Source of the DNA: Arthrobacter luteolus NBRC 107841
Lineage (GTDB): Bacteria > Actinomycetota > Actinomycetes > Actinomycetales > Micrococcaceae
Assembly: GCF_001552075.1 (NCBI RefSeq)
Contig: NZ_BCQM01000003.1
Location: forward strand, 310,001 to 374,000
Reading direction: 5' to 3'
DNA length: 64,000 bases
Below the pieces are notes generated by a model. That model saw only the letters and a list, made by a program, of their open reading frames with translations. It was not told the DNA's origin and made no database searches. Of this stretch, positions 36,301-45,162 are shown in pieces (positions within the stretch are counted from its first letter, which is position 1; each line of letters begins with the position of its first letter). The position numbers were made by a program, and so were the translations under genes.

Positions 36301-37667
36301 CGCCCCTCGTTTTCGCTGGAGTCCGCTTCGAAGACGTCCGGGATCCCGTTCTCATCGGCGTCCACCCGTTCGGCGGCGTCGATCACCGCATAGCGGCGGT
36401 TGCGGATGGTCAGCAGGACCGAGGCCAGCAGGGCCGCGAGCACGGAAGCGGCCAGGATGGCGACCTTCGCGTCGTCGTTGTGCGCCGATCCCACTTCGAA
36501 GCTCAGGTCGTTGACGAGCAGCGAGACGGTGAAGCCAATGCCCGCGAGGATGCCGATCCCGGTCAGGTCGATCCACTTCACTGAGTCGTCCAGCCGTGCC
36601 TTGGTCACAGTGGTCAGGGTCCAGGTGGTCAGGAGGACACCGATCGGTTTGCCCGCTACGAGGGCAAGGATAATGCCGACGGCGACCGGGTCGGTCAGGG
36701 CACGGCCCAGTCCGTCCAGTCCGCCGATTGCGACCCCGGCTGAGAAGAACGCGAAGACCGGAACGGCGAAGCCGGTGGAAATCGGCCGGAACCGGTGTTC
36801 GAAGATTTCGGCCAGGCCCGGCTTGTCCTCGCTCGGGGGGAGCTTGGCGCCGGCTGCGCTGCGGCGCAGGACCGGAACGGCGAAGCCCAGCAGGACACCG
36901 GCCACGGTGGCGTGGACACCGGACGCGTGCATCAGGATCCAGACGGCTGCGGCGAGCGGGGCGAGGAACACCCAGAATGCCCAGCGCCGGGTCCCGAAGA
37001 ACCGGGGCGCACGCTGGACCAGGAACGTAAAGGCTGCGAGCGGAATGAGCATCAGCAGCAGCATTTCCGGCTTAACGTCTTCCGAGTAGAAGAACGCGAT
37101 GATGGTGATCGCGATCAGGTCGTCAACGACAGCGAGGGTCAGCAGGAAGATGCGCAGCGCGCTGGGCAGATGGGAGCTGATAACGGCGAGGACGGCCAAT
37201 GCGAAGGCGATGTCCGTGGCGGTTGGGATGGCCCAGCCGCGGAGCCCGTCGGAGCCGGAAACCAGGTTCACCGCAACGTAGATCAGCGCCGGAACGATAA
37301 CGCCGCCAAAAGCTGCCGCCACCGGAACGATTGCTTTGCTGATCTGCCGCAGGTCTCCGGCCACGAACTCCTTCTTGAGTTCCAGGCCGACCAGGAAGAA
37401 GAAGATCGCCAGGAGACCGTCAGCTGCCCAGGCGCCGACCGTGAGGTCCAGATGCCAGGGTTCGTAACCGAAGCTGAAATCCCGGATGGTGAAGTAGCTG
37501 TCTGAGGCGGGGGAGTTGGCCCAGATGAGGGCGGCTACGGTGGCGATCAGCAGGAGAATGCCGCCAACGGTTTCCTTGCGCAGGATCTCTCCGATGCGCA
37601 GGTACTCGCGGTAGCTGGACCGGCTGAGAATGGTGCGGGACGCCCCGGAGGGCTTCTGTGAGGCCAT
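36297..37667 (-). CDS. nhaA: Na+/H+ antiporter NhaA
   Basis: 456 residues with about twelve transmembrane helices. The ion-binding aspartate pair lies in AVVDDLIAI near residue 180 and the assembly helix has [18 protein letters not shown] is typical of the N-terminal region. It exchanges protons for sodium to control pH and salt balance. The ATG at 37667 follows AGGAGCC. A hydrophilic acidic C-terminal tail of about 35 residues is longer than in E. coli. It is its own transcription unit, convergent with the fibre cluster. Confidence 0.93.
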   Translation of the reverse strand: MASQKPSGASRTILSRSSYREYLRIGEILRKETVGGILLLIATVAALIWANSPASDSYFTIRDFSFGYEPWHLDLTVGAWAADGLLAIFFFLVGLELKKEFVAGDLRQISKAIVPVAAAFGGVIVPALIYVAVNLVSGSDGLRGWAIPTATDIAFALAVLAVISSHLPSALRIFLLTLAVVDDLIAITIIAFFYSEDVKPEMLLLMLIPLAAFTFLVQRAPRFFGTRRWAFWVFLAPLAAAVWILMHASGVHATVAGVLLGFAVPVLRRSAAGAKLPPSEDKPGLAEIFEHRFRPISTGFAVPVFAFFSAGVAIGGLDGLGRALTDPVAVGIILALVAGKPIGVLLTTWTLTTVTKARLDDSVKWIDLTGIGILAGIGFTVSLLVNDLSFEVGSAHNDDAKVAILAASVLAALLASVLLTIRNRRYAVIDAAERVDADENGIPDVFEADSSENEGR

Positions 37668-37746
37668 GAAGGCAGGCTCCTAAACGTAATCGGGTACGGC
37701 AGAACTACTGCCGACCAGACTTCCCGGCTCACCTTCGCACTAGCTT

Positions 37747-37781
37747 ACCTTCCCCCGCACCTTGAAGGTGCGGGGGAAGGT
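37747..37781. terminator. Long perfect palindrome, probable terminator
   Basis: ACCTTCCCCCGCACCTT pairs with AAGGTGCGGGGGAAGGT around a single central base, giving 17 base pairs with the loop formed by opening the last pairs. It follows the stop of the SCO4848-type gene and lies upstream of nhaA, so it separates two minus-strand units. Confidence 0.6.
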
Positions 37782-37787
37782 GGAGCG

Positions 37788-38009
37788 CTACGCGGCCAGG
37801 GCGCGGACGCCGATGATCGCGGTAGCCAGACCGAAAATGATCGCGGTGCTGATCAGCATCAGGTTCACGGTCATAAAACGGGTGGGGGCGCCGTTGGCGT
37901 CCCGGGCCTCCGGAGCCTTCAGGACACGCTTGAGGAACGGAGGCCAGACGATGATCGACCAGAGGCCGGCCGCAATGAGGACAAACGCCAGGGGTGCAGA
38001 CAATGACAA
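37788..38009 (-). CDS. SCO4848-family small membrane protein
   Basis: 73 residues with two transmembrane helices (APLAFVLIAAGLWSIIVWP and VNLMLISTAIIFGLATAIIG) joined by a short polar loop. The sequence matches the actinobacterial SCO4848-type family of unknown role. It follows the DUF2505 gene at 31 bases, so the two are probably co-transcribed. Confidence 0.75.
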   Translation of the reverse strand: MSLSAPLAFVLIAAGLWSIIVWPPFLKRVLKAPEARDANGAPTRFMTVNLMLISTAIIFGLATAIIGVRALAA

Positions 38010-38039
38010 AGAGAGCTCGCTTTCAGGCCGCGGACGGAC

Positions 38040-38537
38040 CTAGTTGTTTTCGATCCATTTGCCGGCCTGCGTGGCCTGGATGGTCAGGGCCTTACCGATC
38101 ATCGGTTCCGCGGCCTTGGCGATCTTGTCGCCCAGGAACGGGATCGAGGAGCTGACGCTGCCTTCGACGTCGGTCCGGGTGCCCTCCGGCACCGCCACCA
38201 TGCGCTGGACGGCATTGACCTTAAGGGGAACGCCGCCGACAGACAGGTCGATGGTTGCGGTGCGGGAGCCGTCTGCGGCGGGCGCTTCCCAGGACTCCTT
38301 CTGGGTCACAGTCAGCGATGCACCGACCAGCTTTTTGGCCATGTCCGGCAGGCGGTCGGTGGGGAGAGTGCGGACGGCCGTGACGGTGAACGGGCCGGCG
38401 ATGTCGCCGTCAACCACCAGTGAGACCAGCGAGCCGCCTACGTGCTCACTGATGCTGCGGACAAAGTCCTCATCCGTGAAGGTCTTGGTCAGCGTGGCAG
38501 CGTCATACGGCAGAGTGGTGGATGCAGTCAGGGCCAT
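38040..38537 (-). CDS. DUF2505-domain protein
   Basis: 165 residues with no signal or membrane segment. The start MALTASTTLPYDAATLTKTF and the KAAEPMIGKALTIQATQAG ending match the DUF2505 family found throughout Actinobacteria, related to START-like lipid or hydrophobic ligand folds. The ribosome binding site GGAGGACCC precedes ATG. Function is unknown; pairing with the SCO4848-type membrane protein may hint at an envelope role. Confidence 0.8.
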   Translation of the reverse strand: MALTASTTLPYDAATLTKTFTDEDFVRSISEHVGGSLVSLVVDGDIAGPFTVTAVRTLPTDRLPDMAKKLVGASLTVTQKESWEAPAADGSRTATIDLSVGGVPLKVNAVQRMVAVPEGTRTDVEGSVSSSIPFLGDKIAKAAEPMIGKALTIQATQAGKWIENN

Positions 38538-38648
38538 TGGGTCCTCCGATAGGTGGTGTGCGGCGGGCCCGGCGCCGAAGCGCTGGACCCGCCAAACATC
38601 CTAGTCGGTGAAAGGCTGCGCCCTCCAACGCGGTCTGTCCCGCAGTGC

Positions 38649-39323
38649 TCAGGGAATTCTCACGCAGCCCGCCGCCTGGTTGTCCGTGGAAAGGATGACG
38701 ATGGACTTGCCCGACCCGTTGTCCGGCAGCACCCAGGGGACCGTCACGGATGCATCCGCAGACCCGTCCGCGTCCGTGGTGAAGTCCAGTGCCAGTCCGG
38801 ACGGAACGTTCTCGCTGACATCCTCTTGGACGTATTCCGGTCCGGCGTCGGAGACATCGGCTCCGCACGCCTGGTTGTGCAGGACTCCGGAATAACCTTC
38901 ATCCGCGGCAAAACCCTGGACCTGCATCTCCATCGTTGTCTCCAGATCCGTTTCCTGGAGCGTGAGTTCGGTTTCGGCTCCGGCCGGAATCAGGTCCGTG
39001 TCATAAGCCGTGGCGATGGCGTTCTCGCACCACGGCCCAAAGGCCCCTTCGATCACGCCGCCTGAAAGGGCAGAAGGTGAGGCGGATGAACACCGGCTGG
39101 CCTCCACCGTGGTGCCCGGGCCAGCAGCCTGGCAGGAGGCTGAGGTGGCTTCGGGTCCCGTCTCGCAGGCCGGATCGACCGATTCCTGCGTCGAGGCCGC
39201 GGGGGAACCGGAGTTGTACATACCTCCGCCATCCCCGTCATTGGAACAGGCAGTGAAGAAGAGAAGGGCTGCTGCGAAGGCAATGAACAGAAGCGGCGTT
39301 TGACGTACCAGTCTGCGTTCCAT
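38649..39323 (-). CDS. Lipoprotein resembling a Cu/Zn superoxide dismutase without its metal site
   Basis: About 224 residues. A basic start and hydrophobic core end in FFTAC with the lipid cysteine near residue 26; an acidic linker follows. The C-terminal half resembles the SodC-like sandwich, with VLHNQACGAD, AGPEYVQE, FTTDADGSADA, a GKSIVILS strand and a final AAGCVRIP. Where active enzymes have HxH and GPH metal ligands, this protein has only one His and a Glu. ATG 39323 follows GGAGG. It may be a structural or copper-binding relative; the SodC link is by eye and needs a profile search. Confidence 0.55.
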   Translation of the reverse strand: MERRLVRQTPLLFIAFAAALLFFTACSNDGDGGGMYNSGSPAASTQESVDPACETGPEATSASCQAAGPGTTVEASRCSSASPSALSGGVIEGAFGPWCENAIATAYDTDLIPAGAETELTLQETDLETTMEMQVQGFAADEGYSGVLHNQACGADVSDAGPEYVQEDVSENVPSGLALDFTTDADGSADASVTVPWVLPDNGSGKSIVILSTDNQAAGCVRIP

Positions 39324-39638
39324 GGGGCAGGCCTCCGATGCGCTGGGGAAAGGCGGTTGCGGTGTTGCCCGTGCCTTTCCAGCGTGGCAGCCGCGATCCG
39401 GAAAATCCACACCCGGGCCCGCGCCCGGGCGCGATCAGGCGGGAGGAAACCTAGACCATGGACGCATCCGGGGGAAGATCCCCGCGCAGTGTCCGGAGTG
39501 GAAACAGGCTAATCATGCGGGTTTCACAGCTGACCCTGTTAGGCCCCCAAATCGTCGAGTAGCATCACCGCACGGCTGCTGCCCTGGGACGGTGACGGGC
39601 ACACCGTGTCCACTCACTCGCATTCACTTAGGGGAACG
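39324..39638. other. 315-base divergent intergenic region
   Basis: Between the leftward lipoprotein and the rightward aminopeptidase. It holds a GC-rich hairpin CCCGGGC/GCCCGGG (39412-39429) and the start region of the aminopeptidase with AGGGGAAC. No clear sigma-70 promoter or convincing open frame is seen. Confidence 0.4.
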
Positions 39639-41303
39639 ATGAAATTCAGCAGATCGGCGCGCGGGGCAGCCCTCGCGGCCACTATTGTCCTTACAGTTTC
39701 GGCGGGAGCTCCGGCTGCCTTCGCCGCTGACGTTAACTCAGGCGGTAAGAACGGTCAGGGCGCCCACCAGGGGCCGGGGCAGAACAACGGCAAGCCAGGC
39801 CAGGGGCACCCCGGCAACGGAAAACCCGACAAACCCGGCAAACCTCACAAGCCTGACAAGCCCGGCAAGACGGACTCCGACAAACTGCGGGACAAGGTCA
39901 CGCTCAAGGGGCTGCTGGGCCACCTGAACGCTTTCCAGGCCGCCGCGGACGCCAACAGCGGTAACCGTGCTGCCGGTACGCCGGGTTACGAAGCCAGTGC
40001 CCGGTATGTGGAATCGCAGCTGCGCAAGGCCGGCTACAAGCCGTTCCGCCAGGCTTTCACGTACGAACAGTTCGTCCTTAACGGAGACGCCCTGGAGCAG
40101 GTGTCACCGAATCCGGCTACCTACACCGCCGGTACCGATTACCTCACCATGAGTTACTCCGGCTCCGGGGACGTGACCGCGGCAGTGACGGCCGTCGACA
40201 TCAACCTCGCCGGCAACCGGGCCAACAGCTCGGGCTGTGAAGCTGAGGACTTCGCGGGGTTCACAGCGGGCAACATCGCTCTGCTGCAGCGGGGAACCTG
40301 TGCCTTCGGCGACAAGGTTGCCAATGCGGCGGCCGCCGGAGCGGCCGGAGCCATTGTCTTCAACCAGGGCAACGATGTTCCGGGCGATGACCGCACCGGG
40401 CTGATCAACGGGACACTCGGCTCCGAGCTCTCCGCCATCCCGGCGGTGGGCACCACTTTCGCCCTGGGGGAGACCCTCGCCGGGACGGCGGGAGTGACGC
40501 TGCGGCTGGCAGTTGATTCCGCCATCAATGCCACCGAAACTTTCAACGTCATCGCTGATACGCCTAAGGGAGATCCAACGCGGCAGGTTGTGGTCGGCGC
40601 GCATCTGGACTCGGTGGCCGAGGGGGCGGGTATCAATGACAACGGCAGCGGTTCCGCCGCCATCCTGGAAACCGCGATCCAGCTCGGCAAGACCGGGAAA
40701 TTCAAACTGGAGAACCAGGTCCGGTTCGCGTTCTGGGGTGCGGAAGAGGACGGCCTGGTTGGTTCCACGCACTACGTTTCCCAGCTTGACGAGACCGGCC
40801 TGCAGAACACGCTGGCCAACCTGAACTTCGACATGGTCGGCTCCACGAACTTCGTCCGCTTCGTCTACGACGGCGACGGCGACGCCTTCGGCACGGCAGG
40901 GCCCACCGGCTCGGACGTGATCGAGGGAGTCTTCAAGAGCTACTTTGCCTCGGTTGGCCTGGCCTCGGCACCAACTGAGTTCAGCGGACGCTCTGACTAT
41001 CAGGCGTTCATCAACAACGGGATCCCGGCCGGCGGACTGTTCACCGGTGCGGAAGGGATCAAGACTCCGGAGGAAGCAGCGCTCTTCGGCGGGACCGCCG
41101 GCACCGCCTACGACCCCTGCTATCACTCGGTGTGCGATAACCGGAGCAATATCAGCAACAAGGCAATGGACGAGATGTCCGACGCCGTCGCGCATTCCGT
41201 GCTGACCTTCGCGCAGACGAAGGCCGATCTCAAGGGCGGTGCCGGGGCCGCCCGCACCGTGCCCGCACAGCCTGACTACCTGGGCCATGAGGCTCTGCGG
41301 TAA
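39639..41303 (+). CDS. Secreted M28-family zinc aminopeptidase with PA domain
   Basis: About 554 residues with a signal peptide (cleavage near AFA/ADVNS) and a 35-residue Gly/Lys/Pro-rich linker (KPGKPHKPDKPGK). A protease-associated domain near 150-270 (CAFGDKVANAAAAGAAGAIVFNQ) sits inside an M28 peptidase domain. Zinc ligands appear in VVGAHLDSV, INDNGSGSA, FWGAEEDG and the C-terminal CYHSVCDN, as in Streptomyces griseus aminopeptidase. It would cleave N-terminal residues from peptides outside the cell. ATG 39639 follows GGGGAAC, preferred to 39606. A strong terminator follows. Confidence 0.9.
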   Translation: MKFSRSARGAALAATIVLTVSAGAPAAFAADVNSGGKNGQGAHQGPGQNNGKPGQGHPGNGKPDKPGKPHKPDKPGKTDSDKLRDKVTLKGLLGHLNAFQAAADANSGNRAAGTPGYEASARYVESQLRKAGYKPFRQAFTYEQFVLNGDALEQVSPNPATYTAGTDYLTMSYSGSGDVTAAVTAVDINLAGNRANSSGCEAEDFAGFTAGNIALLQRGTCAFGDKVANAAAAGAAGAIVFNQGNDVPGDDRTGLINGTLGSELSAIPAVGTTFALGETLAGTAGVTLRLAVDSAINATETFNVIADTPKGDPTRQVVVGAHLDSVAEGAGINDNGSGSAAILETAIQLGKTGKFKLENQVRFAFWGAEEDGLVGSTHYVSQLDETGLQNTLANLNFDMVGSTNFVRFVYDGDGDAFGTAGPTGSDVIEGVFKSYFASVGLASAPTEFSGRSDYQAFINNGIPAGGLFTGAEGIKTPEEAALFGGTAGTAYDPCYHSVCDNRSNISNKAMDEMSDAVAHSVLTFAQTKADLKGGAGAARTVPAQPDYLGHEALR

Positions 41304-41326
41304 CAGCCCAGCTGCCGGTTAGGAGC

Positions 41327-41359
41327 AAAGGAGGCCGTCCATTCAGGACGGCCTCCTTT
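41327..41359 (+). terminator. Terminator of the aminopeptidase gene
   Basis: AAAGGAGGCCGTCC (41327-41340) and GGACGGCCTCCTTT (41346-41359) pair perfectly over 14 bases around ATTCA. It begins 24 bases after the stop. The U-run is short, but the stem is strong. Confidence 0.75.
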
Positions 41360-41487
41360 GCCGTTCCGCCGACAGCGGGATCCGGAGCAGGCGGCCGTGC
41401 ACAGCGGGTACGCTGGAAAGACCACCCGGGGTTGACTGCCAACTTCGGGTTCTTGTGTTGCCCTGCACTGAAGGAGAAACACCGAAG

Positions 41488-44400
41488 ATGAGCCTGAACG
41501 GACTGCGCGCCGCCCTGGCCGAGGACCCGTCCTACGCACGCCTGCGCGCCCACGCTGCGCGGCCGCCGGCCCAGCGCAGCCAGGACCTGGAAATCGGAGC
41601 TCCGCAGGGTATGCGGGCCGCGCTGCTGGCCGAGATGGTGGACGGTCTGGCGTCCGGGGGCCCCGACGGCGGGACACCCGTGGTCCTGGCGGTCACCGCC
41701 ACCGGACGGGAGGCTGAGGACCTGGCCGCCGCGCTGCGCAGTTACCTCCCGCTGGCCGGGATTGAGGAGTTCCCGAGCTGGGAGACGCTGCCGCACGAGC
41801 GGCTTTCCCCGCGTTCGGACACCGTGGGGCGCAGGCTCTCCGTCCTGCGCCGGCTGGCGCATCCGGGGAACGATCCGGTGCAGGTGGTCGTGGCGCCGGT
41901 CCGCGCGGTGGTTCAGCCGCTGGTGAAGGGGCTTGGGGACCTGGAACCGGTCTCCCTGGCGGTGGGGGATGAACGCCCGTTCGAGTCCGTGGTCAAGGCG
42001 CTCGCAGATGCTGCCTATGCGCGGGTGGACATGGTGTCCCACCGCGGCGAGTTCGCTGTGCGCGGCGGCATCCTGGACGTTTTCCCGCCTACCGAAGACC
42101 ATCCGATCCGCATCGATTTCTTTGGCGATGAAGTGGAGTCGATGCGCTGGTTCGCCGTTGCCGACCAGCGCACGCTGACGGGGGAGGACGTGATCCACCC
42201 CAAGGAGCTTTACGCACCGCCCTGCCGTGAGCTGCTGATTACGCCGTCCGTGATGAGCCGGGCGGCGAAGCTCAAGGATGAGATGCCCGCAGCCGCGGAC
42301 ATGCTGGAGAAGCTGGCCGGCGGCATTGCCGTTGAGGGGATGGAATCACTGGCCCCCGTGCTGGTCGATGAGATGGTTCCCCTGATGAGCGAGCTGCCGG
42401 CGGGTTCCATCTGCGTGGTGATCGAACCGGAGAAGGTGCGCGCCCGCGCCCACGACCTGGAGTCCACGAACGAGGAATTCCTCGCCGCAGCGTGGGCCAC
42501 GGCGTCCGACGGCGGCGCGGCACCGGTGGATCTGTCCGCCGGCCTGAGCGCGGACCTGGAAGCCGCGAGCTTCCGGTCGCTGGCCGACACCCGTTCCGCA
42601 GCGCTGCAGAACGACGTGTCCTGGTGGGCGGTCACCTCCTTCAACCCGGACGAAGAGACCGTCCTGGACATCGACACCCTGACCATCAACGCCCGGGAGC
42701 CGCGCGGCTACAAGGGCGACGTCGCGGAGATGATGGAGTTCATCGGCTCAAGGGTGCGCGACCAGTGGCGGATTGTGGTGGTGACCGAAGGTCCCGGCCC
42801 GGCGTCCCGGCTTGCGGAGCTGTTCGCTGACAATGACATCCCCGCCTCCCGGGTGGAATCACTGGATTCCGAACCGCAGCCCGGGATCATCGAGATCACC
42901 ACCGCCAGCGCCGGCCGCGGATTCGTGTTCGACAATCTCAAGACCGGCCTGCTGACAGAGGCGGACCTGCTCGGCCGGGCCAGCGCATACTCCACCCGTG
43001 ACATGCGCAGGATGCCCTCCCGCCGCCGCAACGCCGTCGACCCCCTGCAGCTGCAGGAAGGCGACTACGTGGTGCACGAACAGCACGGTGTGGGGCGCTT
43101 CGTGGAGCTGCTGCAGCGCGCCACCGGTGCCGGCGGAAACAAAACGGTCCGGGAATACCTGGTACTGGAGTACGCTCCGGCCAAGCGCGGGGCCCCCGGG
43201 GACCGGCTGTTCGTGCCCACCGACCAGCTGGACCAGATCACCCGGTATGTGGGCGGCGAGACGCCGGTGCTGTCCAAGATGGGCGGTTCGGACTGGGCGA
43301 AAACCAAGAGCCGGGCACGGAAGGCCGTCAAGGAGATCGCCGGGGAACTGATCCGGCTCTACTCCGCCCGGATGGCGTCGCGCGGCCATGCCTTCGGCCA
43401 GGACACCCCGTGGCAGCGCGAACTGGAAGAGGCTTTCCCTTACATTGAGACCCCGGACCAGCTGACCACCATCAACGAGGTCAAGGCGGACATGGAGCGG
43501 GAGATTCCCATGGACCGCCTGGTCTCCGGCGACGTGGGCTACGGCAAGACCGAAATCGCCGTGCGTGCAGCCTTCAAGGCGGTGCAGGACGGCAAGCAGG
43601 TGGCCGTGCTGGTGCCAACCACCCTGCTGGCACAGCAGCACATGGAGACCTTCACCGAACGGTTCTCCGGATTCCCGGTCCGGGTCGCCGCCCTGTCCAG
43701 GTTCCAGACCGCCAAACAGGCCAAGGAAGTGATCGAGGGGGTCCGCACCGGCACCGTGGACGTGATCATCGGGACCCACCGCCTGCTCTCGCCTGAGGTG
43801 CAGTTCAAGGACCTGGGGCTGGTCATCGTGGACGAAGAGCAGCGGTTCGGCGTCGAGCACAAGGAGGCGCTGAAGAAAATGCGCACCAACGTGGATGTGC
43901 TCGCCATGAGCGCGACGCCGATCCCGCGGACGCTGGAAATGTCGCTGACCGGCATCCGGGAAACCTCCACGCTGGCTACTCCGCCGGAAGAGCGCCACCC
44001 GGTCCTCACCTACGTCGGTCCCTACACGGACAAGCAGGCTTCCGCGGCCATCCGCCGTGAGCTGATGCGTGAAGGGCAGGTGTTCTTCGTGCATAACCGG
44101 GTGTCCTCGATCGACCGGACCGCCGCGCACCTGCAGGAGCTGGTGCCCGAAGCCCGGATCGCCGTCGCGCACGGCCAGATGAGCGAAGCGAAGCTTGAGC
44201 AGATCATCGTGGACTTCTGGGAAAAGCGGTTCGACGTGCTGGTCTGCACCACCATCATCGAAACCGGCCTGGACATCTCCAACGCCAACACCCTGATCGT
44301 GGACCGGGCGGATCACTTCGGCCTGTCCCAGCTGCACCAGCTGCGCGGCCGGGTGGGCCGCGGACGGGAGCGTGCCTACGCGTACTTCCTGTACCCGTCG

Positions 44401-45084
44401 GAGAAGCCGCTGGGCGAGGTTGCGCTGGAACGGCTGAAGGCTGTGGCTGCCCACAACGAGCTCGGCGCGGGCATGCAGCTGGCCATGAAGGACCTGGAAA
44501 TCCGCGGCGCAGGCAACTTGCTGGGCGGAGAGCAGTCCGGTCATATCGCCGGCGTCGGGTTCGATCTCTATATCCGGCTGGTTGGCGAGGCAGTGGCGGA
44601 CTACCGCGGCGAAGCCGAGGAAAAGGCAGCGGAAATGAAGATCGAGCTGCCGGTCAACGCGCACCTGCCGCATGACTATGTGCCGGGGGAGCGGCTGCGG
44701 CTGGAAGCCTACCGCAAGCTGGCGTCGGCCATCACGAACGAGGCCATCGACGAGGTCCTCGCCGAGTTGGTGGACCGCTACGGTGAGCCGCCGCAGGCGG
44801 TGAAGAACCTGATCGACGTGGCACGGTTCCGGGTTGATGCGCGCGAGGCCGGGCTGACCGACGTCGCGCTCCAGGGGAACTTCATCCGGTTCTCCCCGGG
44901 AGACCTGCCCGAGTCCAAGACCATGCGCCTGCAGCGGTTGTATCCGGGGGCGCAGGTGAAGCCGGCGCTGAACTCGGTGCTTATCCCCAAGCCGAAGACG
45001 GCACGGATCGGCGGCCGGGACCTGCAGGATGCGGAGATCCTGGAGTGGGCGCACCAGGTGCTGGACACGATCTTCAAGGACTAG
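41488..45084 (+). CDS. mfd: Transcription-repair coupling factor
   Basis: About 1198 residues, the normal Mfd length. UvrB-like N-terminal modules are followed by the RNA polymerase-interacting CarD-like domain (near 521, EGDYVVHEQHGVGRFVELLQR begins it) and the RecG-like translocase: Walker A GDVGYGKTE near 681, DEEQRFGVEHK near 781, SATPIPRTL, and the C-terminal TRCF domain. It removes stalled RNA polymerase and recruits UvrA to transcribed-strand lesions. ATG 41488 follows AAGGAGAAA; a frame extending to 41455 is rejected. Terminator-like hairpins lie on both sides. Confidence 0.97.
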   Translation: MSLNGLRAALAEDPSYARLRAHAARPPAQRSQDLEIGAPQGMRAALLAEMVDGLASGGPDGGTPVVLAVTATGREAEDLAAALRSYLPLAGIEEFPSWETLPHERLSPRSDTVGRRLSVLRRLAHPGNDPVQVVVAPVRAVVQPLVKGLGDLEPVSLAVGDERPFESVVKALADAAYARVDMVSHRGEFAVRGGILDVFPPTEDHPIRIDFFGDEVESMRWFAVADQRTLTGEDVIHPKELYAPPCRELLITPSVMSRAAKLKDEMPAAADMLEKLAGGIAVEGMESLAPVLVDEMVPLMSELPAGSICVVIEPEKVRARAHDLESTNEEFLAAAWATASDGGAAPVDLSAGLSADLEAASFRSLADTRSAALQNDVSWWAVTSFNPDEETVLDIDTLTINAREPRGYKGDVAEMMEFIGSRVRDQWRIVVVTEGPGPASRLAELFADNDIPASRVESLDSEPQPGIIEITTASAGRGFVFDNLKTGLLTEADLLGRASAYSTRDMRRMPSRRRNAVDPLQLQEGDYVVHEQHGVGRFVELLQRATGAGGNKTVREYLVLEYAPAKRGAPGDRLFVPTDQLDQITRYVGGETPVLSKMGGSDWAKTKSRARKAVKEIAGELIRLYSARMASRGHAFGQDTPWQRELEEAFPYIETPDQLTTINEVKADMEREIPMDRLVSGDVGYGKTEIAVRAAFKAVQDGKQVAVLVPTTLLAQQHMETFTERFSGFPVRVAALSRFQTAKQAKEVIEGVRTGTVDVIIGTHRLLSPEVQFKDLGLVIVDEEQRFGVEHKEALKKMRTNVDVLAMSATPIPRTLEMSLTGIRETSTLATPPEERHPVLTYVGPYTDKQASAAIRRELMREGQVFFVHNRVSSIDRTAAHLQELVPEARIAVAHGQMSEAKLEQIIVDFWEKRFDVLVCTTIIETGLDISNANTLIVDRADHFGLSQLHQLRGRVGRGRERAYAYFLYPSEKPLGEVALERLKAVAAHNELGAGMQLAMKDLEIRGAGNLLGGEQSGHIAGVGFDLYIRLVGEAVADYRGEAEEKAAEMKIELPVNAHLPHDYVPGERLRLEAYRKLASAITNEAIDEVLAELVDRYGEPPQAVKNLIDVARFRVDAREAGLTDVALQGNFIRFSPGDLPESKTMRLQRLYPGAQVKPALNSVLIPKPKTARIGGRDLQDAEILEWAHQVLDTIFKD

Positions 45085-45098
45085 CCCGGAAGGCAGGC

Positions 45099-45135
45099 GC
45101 GGCCTCCTTCGGGAGGGGGGACCGAAGGAGGCCGC
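45099..45135 (+). terminator. Terminator of mfd
   Basis: GCGGCCTCCTTCGG (45099-45112) pairs perfectly with CCGAAGGAGGCCGC (45122-45135) over 14 bases around a nine-base loop. It begins 14 bases after the mfd stop. Confidence 0.7.
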
Positions 45136-45162
45136 GGTCTAGGGGGTGGAGACGGGCGGCAG

